Shown here: one piece after another, positions 1 through 7,701 of the stretch
Numbering within the stretch: the first letter of the stretch is position 1
Layout of the letters: the number at the start of each line of letters is the position of its first letter
Assembly (NCBI GenBank): GCA_946482585.1
Contig: CAMLSI010000020.1
Location: 1-21,250 of the forward strand
Direction: 5' to 3'
Length of the DNA: 21,250 nucleotides
Origin: an uncultured Lysobacteraceae bacterium
GTDB lineage: Bacteria; Pseudomonadota; Gammaproteobacteria; Xanthomonadales; Rhodanobacteraceae
Translations under genes and position numbers: made by a program
The notes under the pieces: model-generated
Told to the model about the DNA's origin: nothing
Databases searched by the model: none
Seen by the model: the letters and a program-made list of their open reading frames with translations, nothing else

Positions 1-918
1 GCCATCGTCGCGCGCGTCGACGGCCAGCGCTGGTTCGACACCGTGTCGCAGCTCGCGAGCTGGGACCGCTCGAGCTACAACAGCAGCACCGACGCGAGCT
101 CGGGACTCTACCTGTCGCGCCAGTGGATCCGCGTGCAGTTCGAAGCGCTCGGCCTCGAAGTCAGCGAGCCGACCTTCACGATGACCCTGGGCGGCAGCCC
201 GGCCGTACGGCACAACGTCGCTGGCCGCCTCGCCGGCTGGAAGTATCCCGACCAATGGCTGCTGGTCGGCGCGCACTACGACTCGCGCCAGCAGACCATC
301 ACCCTCGGCGCGCAGACGCCCGGCGCCGACGACAACGCGTCGGGCTGCGCCGGTGTCATCGAGGCGGCGCGCGCGCTCGTGCCGGCGCAGCCGGAACGGA
401 CGCTGATCTTCCTGTGCTACGCCGGCGAGGAGCAGGGACTCTGGGGCAGCACCGGCCACGCGAGCGATCTCGCGGCCAGCGGTGACCTCGCCAAGGTCCA
501 GGCCATGGCGAACATGGACATGATCGGCTGGGACAACGGCGCCGGCGGTTTCGGTGTCACGGTGACGACGGCGCAGGGCACGAATCCCGGCGGCGATCTC
601 GCGGCGAACATCGCGCTGCGCGACCGCTTTGCCGACGCCGCGGCCAACTATGTTCCCGCACTCGCAGTCGTGAAAGCGTCCAACGCCTGCTGCTCGGACC
701 AGCAGCCGTACCTGAATCGCGGCGTGCGCGCCGTGCACAGCATCCATCGCGGCGGCACTTCGTATCCGCACTACCACAAGACCACCGACACGCCGGCCAA
801 CATGAACAGTACCGGCACCTCGGCGACGCTCGGCGGCCATGTCGTGCGCATGAACGTCGCGGCGCTCGCGGAACTCGCCGGTGTGATGGACCGGATCTTC
901 GCTGACGACCTCGAGTGA
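1..918 (+). CDS. Secreted M28-family zinc aminopeptidase, 5' end outside window
   Basis: The frame is open from the first base of the window, so the N-terminus, probably with an export signal, is missing; the GTG at 43 is an internal valine codon. The fragment (305 codons) carries the full metal-ligand set of a co-catalytic dinuclear zinc M28 peptidase. Counted from window codon 1 these are H92 in VGAHYDS, D110 in GADDNASG, E143/E144 in AGEEQG (general base and ligand), D173 in NMDMIG, and H259 in YHKTTDT. Members of this family remove N-terminal amino acids from peptides, usually outside the cytoplasm. The protein ends MDRIFADDLE, which resembles the tail of the FG-GAP protein at 1548-3146. 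The next gene starts 107 nt downstream. Family assignment is firm; substrate preference cannot be read from sequence. Confidence 0.93.
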   Translation, partial: AIVARVDGQRWFDTVSQLASWDRSSYNSSTDASSGLYLSRQWIRVQFEALGLEVSEPTFTMTLGGSPAVRHNVAGRLAGWKYPDQWLLVGAHYDSRQQTITLGAQTPGADDNASGCAGVIEAARALVPAQPERTLIFLCYAGEEQGLWGSTGHASDLAASGDLAKVQAMANMDMIGWDNGAGGFGVTVTTAQGTNPGGDLAANIALRDRFADAAANYVPALAVVKASNACCSDQQPYLNRGVRAVHSIHRGGTSYPHYHKTTDTPANMNSTGTSATLGGHVVRMNVAALAELAGVMDRIFADDLE

Positions 919-921
919 ACA

Positions 922-933
922 CTCACGCGTGAG
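922..933. repeat. 12-bp perfect palindrome just after the peptidase stop
   Basis: CTCACGCGTGAG reads the same on both strands and lies 4 nt after the stop codon of the peptidase gene. No T-tract follows, so it is not a convincing intrinsic terminator. The rest of the 107-nt gap up to 1025 holds a short GCGGGA/TCCCGC inverted repeat (959-964 / 977-982), also without a T-tract. Confidence 0.35.
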
Positions 934-1025
934 CTCATGCCTTCGGCGAGAGGGTCGGGCGGGATGGGGTTGGCCGTCCCGCGACTCTCCAGTGCCTTGA
1001 ATTCCGGCGGGCGGAGCCAACCTCG

Positions 1026-1514
1026 ATGGTCATGAGCCGTGCCTTCGTCAAAGAATCCGACCGAGTCGACCCGCTGCCGGACATTCCGCTCAGCGAGCAT
1101 CCGAACTGGACCACGCCTGCGGGCCTGCGTCGCCAGCAGCAGCGGCTCGACGCGCTGCGCGACGCGGCGAGACAGCCGCAGACGTTGCAGGACGACGCGG
1201 CGCAGCAGGCCATCGCGCGCGAACAGCGCTGGCTCGAGGCACGCATCGCGAGCGCGAACGTGGTCGATCCCGCCCAGCAGCCGCATGACCGCGTCGCGTT
1301 CGGCGCGGCCGTCGACGTCGTCGACGAACACGGCACCGAGGCGACGTATCGCATCGTCGGCGAGGACGAGGCCGATGCCGAACATGGCAGCGTGAGCTGG
1401 CTGTCGCCGCTGGCGAAGGCAGTCATCGGCGCCAAGGTCGGCGACGAAGTGATCTGGCGCAGGCCGGCCGGCGACCTGCGCGTGGAAATCCTCGCGATCC
1501 GTTACGACGCCTAG
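1026..1514 (+). CDS. GreA/GreB-family transcription elongation factor-like protein
   Basis: This 162-residue protein has the C-terminal FKBP-like fold sequence of GreA/GreB (about residues 88-160), including YRIVGEDEAD, SPLAKAVIGAKVGDEV and a final strand. Its N-terminus MSRAFVKESD followed by a proline-rich linker and HPNW is typical of a GreB-like subgroup. Canonical Gre factors insert a long coiled coil with an acidic tip into the RNA polymerase secondary channel to stimulate transcript cleavage. Here the coiled coil (about 30-78) is short and I do not see the usual GDRSENADY-type tip, only D56-D57. It may therefore bind polymerase without standard cleavage activity. The ATG at 1026 has GGAG at 1013-1016 with 9-nt spacing; a second ATG at 1032 gives the family-typical MSRAFV start and is possible. 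It converges on the FG-GAP gene, 33 nt away. Confidence 0.85.
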   Translation: MVMSRAFVKESDRVDPLPDIPLSEHPNWTTPAGLRRQQQRLDALRDAARQPQTLQDDAAQQAIAREQRWLEARIASANVVDPAQQPHDRVAFGAAVDVVDEHGTEATYRIVGEDEADAEHGSVSWLSPLAKAVIGAKVGDEVIWRRPAGDLRVEILAIRYDA

Positions 1515-1547
1515 CGATGCGGCCCGCGCCGCCCCGCGATCGCGCCG

Positions 1548-3146
1548 CTACTCGAATCCGTTGCGGAAGATACGGTCCGCGCGCAGCGCCTGGCCGTTGC
1601 GCAACAGGCTTCCGCGCCCGGTCGACCAGAGCACGCGCGCGTCGGCGCTGCCCGGCAGATCCCAGGCGACGAGCCCGCTCTGCGACGTGCCGGCGACGAG
1701 TTCGAGGTCCGCATCCGCATCGAGATTGGCGAGCGTCGGCGCGCCGAGTCCGCCGTTCCAGTCGTCGCCGCGCGGTGCGGGCAGGTCGAGCATATGCAGG
1801 CTTTCGCCGCGGCAGTTGAGTACGTGCAGGCGGCCCACGAGGTTGTCGCGCTTTTCCGGGTACGACGTGAACAGCACTTCGGCGCAGCCGTCATTGTCCA
1901 GATCGGCGACCACGGGTTCGGCGGCGAAGCGGAAACCGCCGCCGGGCACGGCGTACGGCCAGCTGTGCTTTTCGGTCTTGTCCAGCCACCAGGCATGCAG
2001 CTTGCCGTCATAGCTCGCGAACAGGATTTCCTTGCGGCCGTCGTTATCCAGATCGGCCAGCACCGCGTTGCTCACCGAGCTCTCGATGACGCCGAAATCC
2101 TGCGTCAGCGCGGCGCCGCTCGCGCCCTGCGGCGGGAGTACCGTCCAGTCGAAGCCCGAGCCGGTCCAGCGCGTGCGGTCGTGGCGCAGTATCCACGGCA
2201 GGTAGTAGAGATCGCCGGCCGGATCGCCGATTGCGCAGTTGTATACATCGCCGGGGACGACGAGCTCCAGCGTGCCATCGCCATCGACGTCGCCGATCGC
2301 GGGTGCCGCATTGGCAAAATTGGGACGATGCTGCACGCCGCAATTGGCGAAGCCCTGCAGGTCTGCTGCCTGATCCACGTGCACGCCGACCTGCGCCCAG
2401 ACTTTGGGCTGCCCGCCGGAAAGCCCGTAGATCGTGCTGGTGCGGCGCTGGTCGCCGTTGGGCGCCAGCGCGGTGATGTAGTGCGTATCGGTCGGCGCGT
2501 AGATTTCGACGGTGCCGTTGCCGTCGAGATCGCCGATCGCGACGTTCTCGTTGTACATGCCGGCGCCGGTACCCGGTTCGCCGGCGCGGCGCGCAGGCCA
2601 TCCGGGCCGCACGTTGCCGTCGTGTTCGTAGACGTTGACCTGGCGGTCGCCGCCGCTGCTCGCACGACCGACGACGATTTCGAGGTCGCCGTTGTCGTCG
2701 AGGTCGGCCAGGGCCAGCGTGCGCACTTCGCCGTTGGCGAACGGATTCTTCGGCCAGCCCGTCTTCACGCTGCCGTTGCCGGCATAGACGGTCAGCAGAT
2801 TGCTGTTGCGGCCGACGACGATTTCCAGCGTGCCGTCGCCGTCGAGATCGGCCAGCGCGATCGCGGGCCAGATGCGGCTGCCGGCCGTGACGTTCCACTC
2901 GCTGGCGCCGGTCGCGCCGTTGTAGGCGCCGAGATTCTGGCCGCCCCAGACCACTTCGACCTGGCCGTCGTTGTCGATGTCGCCGGCGGCCGGGGACGCG
3001 TACCAGCCGGTCTGACAGCTGCCGGCGGTGCAGCCGGCGTAGCTCCATTTCGGCAGCGGCGCCGGCACGACCGCCAGGGCCGCTCCGGACACCAGGGCGA
3101 GGGCGCCGGCGCAAGCCAGGACGCGACAGACTACGGCAGAGCGCAT
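1548..3146 (-). CDS. Secreted FG-GAP/integrin-like beta-propeller repeat protein
   Basis: The 532-residue protein starts at the ATG at 3146, which places a good signal peptide (MRSAVVCRVLACAGALALVS..., cleavage near residue 25) at the N-terminus; the frame extends upstream to 3254 but that stretch has no signal-like character. Eight calcium-loop motifs of the DxDxDGxxEI type appear near residues 56, 100, 148, 206, 286, 365, 415 and 474, often followed by a VVGR/FAS strand. This spacing fits a seven- or eight-unit beta-propeller of the FG-GAP/VCBS type, folded outside the cytoplasm and stabilised by calcium. No catalytic domain is visible, so a binding, adhesion or scaffold role is likely but unproven. 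The protein ends ADRIFRNGFE, a tail echoed in the neighbouring peptidase. It is divergent from the MarR-GNAT gene. Confidence 0.9.
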   Translation of the reverse strand: MRSAVVCRVLACAGALALVSGAALAVVPAPLPKWSYAGCTAGSCQTGWYASPAAGDIDNDGQVEVVWGGQNLGAYNGATGASEWNVTAGSRIWPAIALADLDGDGTLEIVVGRNSNLLTVYAGNGSVKTGWPKNPFANGEVRTLALADLDDNGDLEIVVGRASSGGDRQVNVYEHDGNVRPGWPARRAGEPGTGAGMYNENVAIGDLDGNGTVEIYAPTDTHYITALAPNGDQRRTSTIYGLSGGQPKVWAQVGVHVDQAADLQGFANCGVQHRPNFANAAPAIGDVDGDGTLELVVPGDVYNCAIGDPAGDLYYLPWILRHDRTRWTGSGFDWTVLPPQGASGAALTQDFGVIESSVSNAVLADLDNDGRKEILFASYDGKLHAWWLDKTEKHSWPYAVPGGGFRFAAEPVVADLDNDGCAEVLFTSYPEKRDNLVGRLHVLNCRGESLHMLDLPAPRGDDWNGGLGAPTLANLDADADLELVAGTSQSGLVAWDLPGSADARVLWSTGRGSLLRNGQALRADRIFRNGFE

Positions 3147-3248
3147 GGGGAATCCGCGTGGGGACCAGGCCGCATGATCCGGCGCGGCCGCCCCCTGCGT
3201 AAACCGCAGCGGCTGCCGTTCGTCGCGCCGTTGCTGCGCGCGGCGGCA

Positions 3249-3277
3249 TTGCACCGGGAGTCCGCAGCATTTATGTT
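3249..3277 (+). promoter_or_regulatory. Candidate sigma70-type promoter of the MarR-GNAT gene
   Basis: TTGCAC at 3249-3254 and TATGTT at 3272-3277 are separated by exactly 17 nt and lie 30 nt upstream of the ATG at 3307. The -10-like box falls inside the palindrome at 3271-3290, so a bound regulator would block polymerase. The boxes match consensus only in part (3/6 and 4/6), so this is a candidate only. Confidence 0.45.
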
Positions 3278-3290
3278 AGTGCTTACATAA
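3271..3290. promoter_or_regulatory. AT-rich palindrome, candidate MarR-type operator
   Basis: TTATGTTAGTGCTTACATAA has 10-nt half-sites that match at 8 of 10 positions on opposite strands. It is an AT-rich island in GC-rich DNA, 16 nt before the start of a gene with a MarR-type winged helix, in the divergent region 3147-3306. MarR proteins often repress their own promoter through a palindrome of about this length. Confidence 0.6.
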
Positions 3291-3306
3291 ATACCGGGAT
3301 ATCGCC

Positions 3307-4338
3307 ATGCCGTTTCTCGCCGACCTCGGTCTGCTCGCGCTCGGCAGCCGCCTGCGCGCCATCAGTGACCAGCTCTACGCGCTCGCCGACGAGGTCTACC
3401 GCCTGCGCGGGCTGCCGCTGCAGGGACGCTGGTTTCCGGTGCTGCGCCTGCTGCAGGACCAGGGCCCGCAGGCGGTCGGCAGCATCGCCGCGCAGATCGG
3501 CCAGACCCATTCGGCCGTCAGCCAGCTCGCCGACAAGCTCGTCGAGGACGGCTGGGTCACGGTCGTCGACGATCCGAACGACCGCCGCCGTCGCTGCCTG
3601 AGCCTGACCGAACGTGCGCGCGAGGTGCTGCGCGACGTGCGCCCCGCGTGGAAGGCGATCGTGCAGGAACTCGAGCAGCGCTGCGCCGCGGCCGACATCG
3701 ACCTGCTCGCCACCTTGGCGAAATTCGAAACCCTGCTCGACGCCGAGCTGCCTGCGGCGATCGTCGCGCGCAGCCAGGCCAGCGACAGCGCACGCGTGCG
3801 CATCGTCGGTTTCGACCCGGCGCTGCGCGAGCACTTCTACCGCCTCAACGCCGACTGGCTGCGCAAGTATTTCTATCTCGAGGCGATCGACCATCGCGTG
3901 CTGTCCGAGCCCGAGGCCGAACTGCTCGCCAACGGCGGCGAAGTGCTGTTCGCCGTGCTCGACGATCAGGTCATCGGCACTTGCGCCCTCAAGGTCGAGT
4001 CGCCCGGCGTCTACGAACTCACGAAGATGGCCGTCGACGAAAACCATCAGGGTCTCGGCGTCGGCCGGCGCCTGCTCGCGCGCGCGATCGACACATTCAA
4101 GGAACGCGGCGGCACGACCCTGTTTCTCGAATCCAACGCGCGTCTGAAGCCTGCGCTCGCGCTGTACGAGAGCATGGGCTTCGAACACCAGGCGCAGCTC
4201 AAGCCCGACTCGCACTACAGCCGGTCGGATGTCTACATGATCTGGAAAGACCGGATCCGGAACGACCCGGGCCCGGCCGGCGGATCGGCGGATGCGGACG
4301 GCCTCCGTTCGCGGCCGTCCGCGATGTCGGCCGGCTAG
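3307..4338 (+). CDS. MarR-family winged-helix regulator fused to a GNAT acetyltransferase
   Basis: This 343-residue protein has two parts. Residues ~10-140 form a MarR-type winged helix-turn-helix: the recognition helix region reads [17 protein letters not shown] and the wing is DDPNDRRRR (88-96). Residues ~155-315 form a GCN5-related N-acetyltransferase with the acetyl-CoA pyrophosphate loop QGLGVG at 248-253, preceded by strand ELTKMAVDE and followed by ALYESMGF. Fused MarR-GNAT proteins are a known architecture; the acetylation target is unknown. The ATG at 3307 has GGGA at 3296-3299 with 7-nt spacing. The C-terminal ~25 residues (glycine- and proline-rich) are outside the GNAT fold. Its TAG stop interlocks with the stop of the convergent AraC-type gene in the sequence CTAG. 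Self-regulation through the upstream palindrome is inferred. Confidence 0.9.
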   Translation: MPFLADLGLLALGSRLRAISDQLYALADEVYRLRGLPLQGRWFPVLRLLQDQGPQAVGSIAAQIGQTHSAVSQLADKLVEDGWVTVVDDPNDRRRRCLSLTERAREVLRDVRPAWKAIVQELEQRCAAADIDLLATLAKFETLLDAELPAAIVARSQASDSARVRIVGFDPALREHFYRLNADWLRKYFYLEAIDHRVLSEPEAELLANGGEVLFAVLDDQVIGTCALKVESPGVYELTKMAVDENHQGLGVGRRLLARAIDTFKERGGTTLFLESNARLKPALALYESMGFEHQAQLKPDSHYSRSDVYMIWKDRIRNDPGPAGGSADADGLRSRPSAMSAG

Positions 4339-5270
4339 TCGCGGGTTCCGCCGTTGGCGCGCAGCGCGACGATCTCGCGCCGCGGCGGCGCGCCGAACAG
4401 GCGCCGGTATTCGCGGCTGAACTGCGACGCGCTTTCGTAACCGACACGGTGCGCCGCGGCGGCCGCTTCGAGCCCCTCGGCCAGCATGAGGCGGCGCGCC
4501 TCGTGCAGGCGCAGCGTCTTCTGGAATTGCAGCGGCGACAGGCTGGTCACGGCCTTGAAGCGATGATGCAGGGCGGACACGCTCATGTGCGCGGTCTCGG
4601 CGAGTTCCTCGATGCTCAAGGCTTCGGCGTACCGCGCCTTGAGCAGGTCGATCGCGCGGCCGACGCGATGGCCGCCGCTGTCGGCCACGACGAGATCGCG
4701 CAGGCGGTAGCCGAGATCGCCGCCGAGGGCGCGAAAGCAGATCTCGCGCAGGATCAGCGGCGCGATCACGCCGATTTCGCGCGGCGTGTCGAGCAATCGC
4801 AGCAGTCGCAGCAGCGCATCGAGCATCGGCAACTCCGTGCGCGCGACGAACAGCGCGCGGTCCGTCGGCCGCGGCGGTGTCGGCGGCGACTGCAGCACGA
4901 GCTCGCCGAGCATGCGCAGGTCGAGATTGATCTTGAGGCAGAGATACGGCTGCGCCGCCGAAGCGGTCAGGATTTCGCCGACGACGGGCAGGGTCACCGA
5001 CACCACGAGATAGTTCAGCGCGTCGTAGACGTAGACCTCGTCGCCGAGCCGCGCCTGCTTGCGCCCCTGCACCACGACGCAGAGACAGGGTTCGTACACG
5101 GCGGAACAGGGCTGCGTCGGTTCCGACATGCGGATCAGGGTCAACGCATCGACCGCGGTGGCATGCAGGCCATCCTCGGTCGTCAATCGGGCAATCCGCG
5201 CGGCGAGTTCGCGCTGCGGCGCAAGGCCGTCGAACGGGGCGAAATTCGGAGTTGCGGCGACAGCGGACAC
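4335..5270 (-). CDS. AraC-family transcriptional regulator
   Basis: The 311-residue protein combines an N-terminal AraC-type sensor region (about residues 25-185, with the [19 protein letters not shown] strand pattern) and a C-terminal double helix-turn-helix (about 205-300). The second HTH has the family signature of [21 protein letters not shown] place the start at the GTG at 5270, preceded by GGGAAATCTC; the frame stays open as far as 6449 but there it runs antisense to the reductase gene and is a GC-rich shadow. It is divergent from the aldo/keto reductase at 5445, and AraC proteins of this N-terminal type are often encoded beside oxidoreductases they control. The inducer is unknown. The stop shares the 4-nt CTAG with the upstream MarR-GNAT gene. 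Confidence 0.9.
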   Translation of the reverse strand: MSAVAATPNFAPFDGLAPQRELAARIARLTTEDGLHATAVDALTLIRMSEPTQPCSAVYEPCLCVVVQGRKQARLGDEVYVYDALNYLVVSVTLPVVGEILTASAAQPYLCLKINLDLRMLGELVLQSPPTPPRPTDRALFVARTELPMLDALLRLLRLLDTPREIGVIAPLILREICFRALGGDLGYRLRDLVVADSGGHRVGRAIDLLKARYAEALSIEELAETAHMSVSALHHRFKAVTSLSPLQFQKTLRLHEARRLMLAEGLEAAAAAHRVGYESASQFSREYRRLFGAPPRREIVALRANGGTRD

Positions 5271-5444
5271 GAGATTTCCCGCACTGTGAAGACGGCGCCG
5301 ATTATGCGCGCCGCTTCGCGCGCGCGGGATGCGAGTGCGCGGGATCTGCAGGATCAGGCAAGTTTGGCGCAGCTTTGGGCTAAGCCGTCCGGACGGCGCG
5401 GAGTAGGCTTTCACGGGTCTCCTCCCCCCTCGCCGGAGTCCCGC
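5271..5444. promoter_or_regulatory. Divergent AraC/reductase control region
   Basis: This 174-nt region must hold both divergent promoters. It contains a direct repeat of TTTGG at 5363-5367 and 5374-5378, 11 nt apart (one helical turn, as expected for AraC half-sites). It also contains the perfect palindrome CCGTCCGGACGG at 5385-5396. The ribosome binding site GGAG of the reductase is at 5435-5438. Binding roles are inferred from position only. Confidence 0.4.
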
Positions 5445-6443
5445 ATGAACAGTCCCCTCGCCCGTCGCGCCCTCGGCCGCGACGGCCTCGTCGTTTCCGC
5501 CCTCGGCCTCGGCTGCATGGGCATGTCCGATTTCTACGGCGCGAGCGACGACGCCGAGAATCTCGCCGTGCTGCATCACGCGCTCGACCGCGGCGTGAAT
5601 TTCCTCGACACGGCCGACATGTACGGCGTCGGCCGCAACGAACAATTGCTGGCCAGGGTGCTGCGCGTGCGTCGCGACGAGATCGTGCTCGCGACCAAGT
5701 TCGGCAACGTGCGCGCCGCCGACGGCACGTCCCTCGGCATCGACGGCAGTCCGGAATACGTCGCGGCCGCCTGCGACGCGAGCCTGCGCCGGCTCGGGGT
5801 CGACCACATCGACTTGTACTACCAGCACCGCGTCGATCCCAAGGTGCCGATCGAGGAAACGGTCGGCGCGATGGCGCGCCTGGTAGAAGCCGGCAAGGTG
5901 CGCTTCCTGGGCCTGTCCGAGGCGAACGGCAACACGTTGCGCCGCGCGAGCGGCGTGCACCGCATCGCCGCGCTGCAAAGCGAGTACTCGCTGTGGACGC
6001 GCGACGTCGAGCAGGACGCGCTGCTTGCCTGCCGCGAACTCGGCATCGGCTTCGTCGCCTACAGTCCGCTCGGCCGCGGCTTCCTGACCGGCACGATCGC
6101 ATCGACCGACACGCTGGCCGCGGACGACTTTCGCCGCGGCAACCCGCGCTTCCAGCAAGGCCACATCGACGTCAATCGCCGCTTCGTCGACGCGCTGGCG
6201 GCGCTCGCGCAGCAGCGCGACTGCACGCCGGCGCAGCTCGCGCTCGCCTGGCTGCTGCATCAGGGCGAGGACATCGTGCCCATCCCCGGCACACGCAAGA
6301 TCCGCCGTCTCGACGAGAACATCGCCGCGACGCGCCTCGTGCTGAGCCGCCACGAACTGCAGGCGATCGCCGGAGTGCTCGCGAGCCACGCGGTTTCCGG
6401 CACGCGCTATGCGGCGGCGAGCATGGCGGTGGTGAATGCGTAG
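5445..6443 (+). CDS. Aldo/keto reductase
   Basis: The 332-residue protein is a full-length aldo/keto reductase, a TIM-barrel NADPH-dependent enzyme that reduces aldehydes and ketones. The catalytic tetrad is visible: D55 and Y60 in [10 protein letters not shown]85 in VLATKFG, and H128 in LYYQHRVD. The family motif [12 protein letters not shown] is at 21-32, and a C-terminal NADPH-contact pattern ([17 protein letters not shown]) follows. The length and motifs place it with the YajO/Tas-like or perakine-reductase-like bacterial group; the substrate cannot be told. The ATG has GGAG at 5435-5438 with 6-nt spacing. It is divergent from an AraC regulator that probably controls it. A GC-rich hairpin lies 20 nt past its stop. 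Confidence 0.93.
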   Translation: MNSPLARRALGRDGLVVSALGLGCMGMSDFYGASDDAENLAVLHHALDRGVNFLDTADMYGVGRNEQLLARVLRVRRDEIVLATKFGNVRAADGTSLGIDGSPEYVAAACDASLRRLGVDHIDLYYQHRVDPKVPIEETVGAMARLVEAGKVRFLGLSEANGNTLRRASGVHRIAALQSEYSLWTRDVEQDALLACRELGIGFVAYSPLGRGFLTGTIASTDTLAADDFRRGNPRFQQGHIDVNRRFVDALAALAQQRDCTPAQLALAWLLHQGEDIVPIPGTRKIRRLDENIAATRLVLSRHELQAIAGVLASHAVSGTRYAAASMAVVNA

Positions 6444-6463
6444 CGGCACCTAGGTCGCGGCGC

Positions 6464-6500
6464 GCGGGTCGCGGCGAGCCGACGGCGAAACGCGACCCGC
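6464..6500 (+). terminator. GC-rich hairpin after the reductase, possible terminator
   Basis: Perfect 10-bp arms GCGGGTCGCG (6464-6473) and CGCGACCCGC (6491-6500) enclose a 17-nt loop. The hairpin lies between the reductase stop (6443) and the metallo-beta-lactamase start (6596). There is no T-tract directly after the stem, so the terminator reading is tentative. Confidence 0.4.
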
Positions 6501-6595
6501 ACGAACCGAGGCAGCATTTCGCCATATTTTCCGCCGCGGTATGCCCGCGGCGCACCGGCATACTCGGCGCCCCCTCCGTTGCCGATGCCACTCCG

Positions 6596-7513
6596 ATGCT
6601 GTTGCGTCCCCTGCTGTCCGGCCTCTGCGCCGCGCTGTCCGTCGTTTCCGCCACTGCCGCGCCGCTGCAGCCCGATGCCGCGAAGAACTGCACCTCCTGC
6701 GCCGAATGGAATCAGCCGCAGGCGCCGTTCGTGCTGTACGGCAAGAGCTGGTATGTCGGCACGCGCGGGCTCTCGTCCGTGCTCATCGACTCGGGCAAGG
6801 GCCTGGTACTGCTCGACGGCGCGCTGCCCGAATCGGCACCGCTGATCGCCGCCAATATCGAACGGCTCGGCTTCCGTCTCGATCAGATCAAGTACATCGC
6901 CGTTTCCCATGCCCACTACGATCATGTCGGCGGCGTCGCCGCCCTCGCCCGCGCCAGCGGCGCGACGGTGATCGCGAGCGCGCGCAGCGCCAAGGCGCTC
7001 GCCGCCGGCGTGCCGCCGAAGGACGATCCGCAGGCGAATTTCGGCGACAAGGAAAATAGTTTTCCCAAAGTGAACAACGTGCGCCGCATCGCCGACGGCG
7101 ACGCGATCCGCCTCGGCACGCTGGTGCTGACCGCGCACTACACGCCGGGCCATACGCCGGGCGCGACGACCTGGAGCTGGCAGGACTGCGTCGACGGCCA
7201 GTGCCTGAACCTCGTCTATGCCGACAGCCTCAGTGCCGTGTCCGACCACGTCTACCGCTTCAGCGGCGCCGACGGCCGCAGCGGCATCGCCGACGGCTTC
7301 CGCGCGAGCATCGATCGTGTCGCAAAGCTCCCCTGCGACGTGCTCGTGCCCTTGCATCCGGGGTTCGCGCAGTTCGACGACAAGCTCGCCCGGCGCGCGA
7401 AAGGCGCGACGCCGGATCCGTTCGTCGACCGCACCGCCTGCGAGCGCTACGCCGCGGCCGCCCGCGCGAAACTCGAAGCGCGCCTGACCGAGGAACGCGC
7501 GGCGAAGCCCTAG
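6596..7513 (+). CDS. Exported subclass B3 metallo-beta-lactamase
   Basis: The 305-residue protein starts with a signal peptide (MLLRPLLSGLCAALSVVSATAA) and has the metallo-beta-lactamase fold. The full B3 ligand set is present: H105, H107, D109 and H110 in SHAHYDH; H186 in HTPGHTPG; H254 in PLHPGF. The pattern of NFGDKENSFPKV, the TPGHTPGATTW stretch and YADSLSA is that of L1/FEZ-type B3 enzymes, zinc hydrolases that open the beta-lactam ring, including carbapenems, in the periplasm. Two cysteines near the C-terminus (C247 and one near 281) could form the disulfide often seen in the group. The start is the ATG at 6596; no strong Shine-Dalgarno is seen. It has no adjacent ampR-like regulator. 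Hydrolysis of a beta-lactam is inferred from motif completeness. Confidence 0.88.
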   Translation: MLLRPLLSGLCAALSVVSATAAPLQPDAAKNCTSCAEWNQPQAPFVLYGKSWYVGTRGLSSVLIDSGKGLVLLDGALPESAPLIAANIERLGFRLDQIKYIAVSHAHYDHVGGVAALARASGATVIASARSAKALAAGVPPKDDPQANFGDKENSFPKVNNVRRIADGDAIRLGTLVLTAHYTPGHTPGATTWSWQDCVDGQCLNLVYADSLSAVSDHVYRFSGADGRSGIADGFRASIDRVAKLPCDVLVPLHPGFAQFDDKLARRAKGATPDPFVDRTACERYAAAARAKLEARLTEERAAKP

Positions 7514-7530
7514 GCGCCGGTGGCCGGCGC
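7514..7530 (+). terminator. Short GC-rich hairpin at the beta-lactamase stop
   Basis: Arms GCGCCGG and CCGGCGC (7 bp) enclose a 3-nt loop and begin at the base after the stop codon. Only a weak pyrimidine stretch (GTCCTTCCT) follows, so termination would be inefficient if it occurs. Confidence 0.4.
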
Positions 7531-7606
7531 GTCCTTCCTACCCGGACTCGCCGGCCTTGCTGCACCGCGGCGTGCATCGAACGTTCGTTTGAGTAGGGTA
7601 TTCGCT

Positions 7607-7625
7607 CCCTCCGACTCTCGGAGGG
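7607..7625 (+). promoter_or_regulatory. Leader hairpin upstream of the lipase-like gene
   Basis: CCCTCCGA and TCGGAGGG are perfect 8-bp arms around a CTC loop, 76 nt before the GTG start. The same 188-nt gap (7514-7701) also has the palindromes CGAACGTTCG (7578-7587) and GAGTACTC (7658-7665) and an A-rich stretch before the ribosome binding site. Whether the hairpin regulates the gene or protects its mRNA is unknown. Confidence 0.35.
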
Positions 7626-7701
7626 CTGCGCACGATTCGGGGAAACACCGCAAGAGAGAGTACTCAATTTCACAAGATCACAGTTCCTGGGAGGGAAAAC
7701 C

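Noticed and set aside
1548..3146. Regular repeated DNA within the FG-GAP gene as a CRISPR-like or tandem DNA array
   Set aside because: The repetition is at protein level (DxDxDG loops at uneven spacing) and the DNA copies differ; there are no uniform spacers.
1794..3290. 498-codon open frame on the plus strand opposite the FG-GAP gene
   Set aside because: It mirrors the repeats of the real gene in antisense (recurrent VVIQIG-like strings from DLDGDG codons), has no start signal or recognisable domain, and is a GC-rich shadow.
3648..5444. Upstream part of a 931-codon plus-strand frame running into the aldo/keto reductase
   Set aside because: Before 5445 it is Arg-rich and overlaps the MarR-GNAT gene out of frame and the AraC gene in antisense; only the reductase part is real.
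5271..6449. N-terminal extension of the AraC gene across the reductase on the minus strand
   Set aside because: The extension has no AraC-like sequence and lies antisense to a clear enzyme gene; the GTG at 5270 gives the normal family length.
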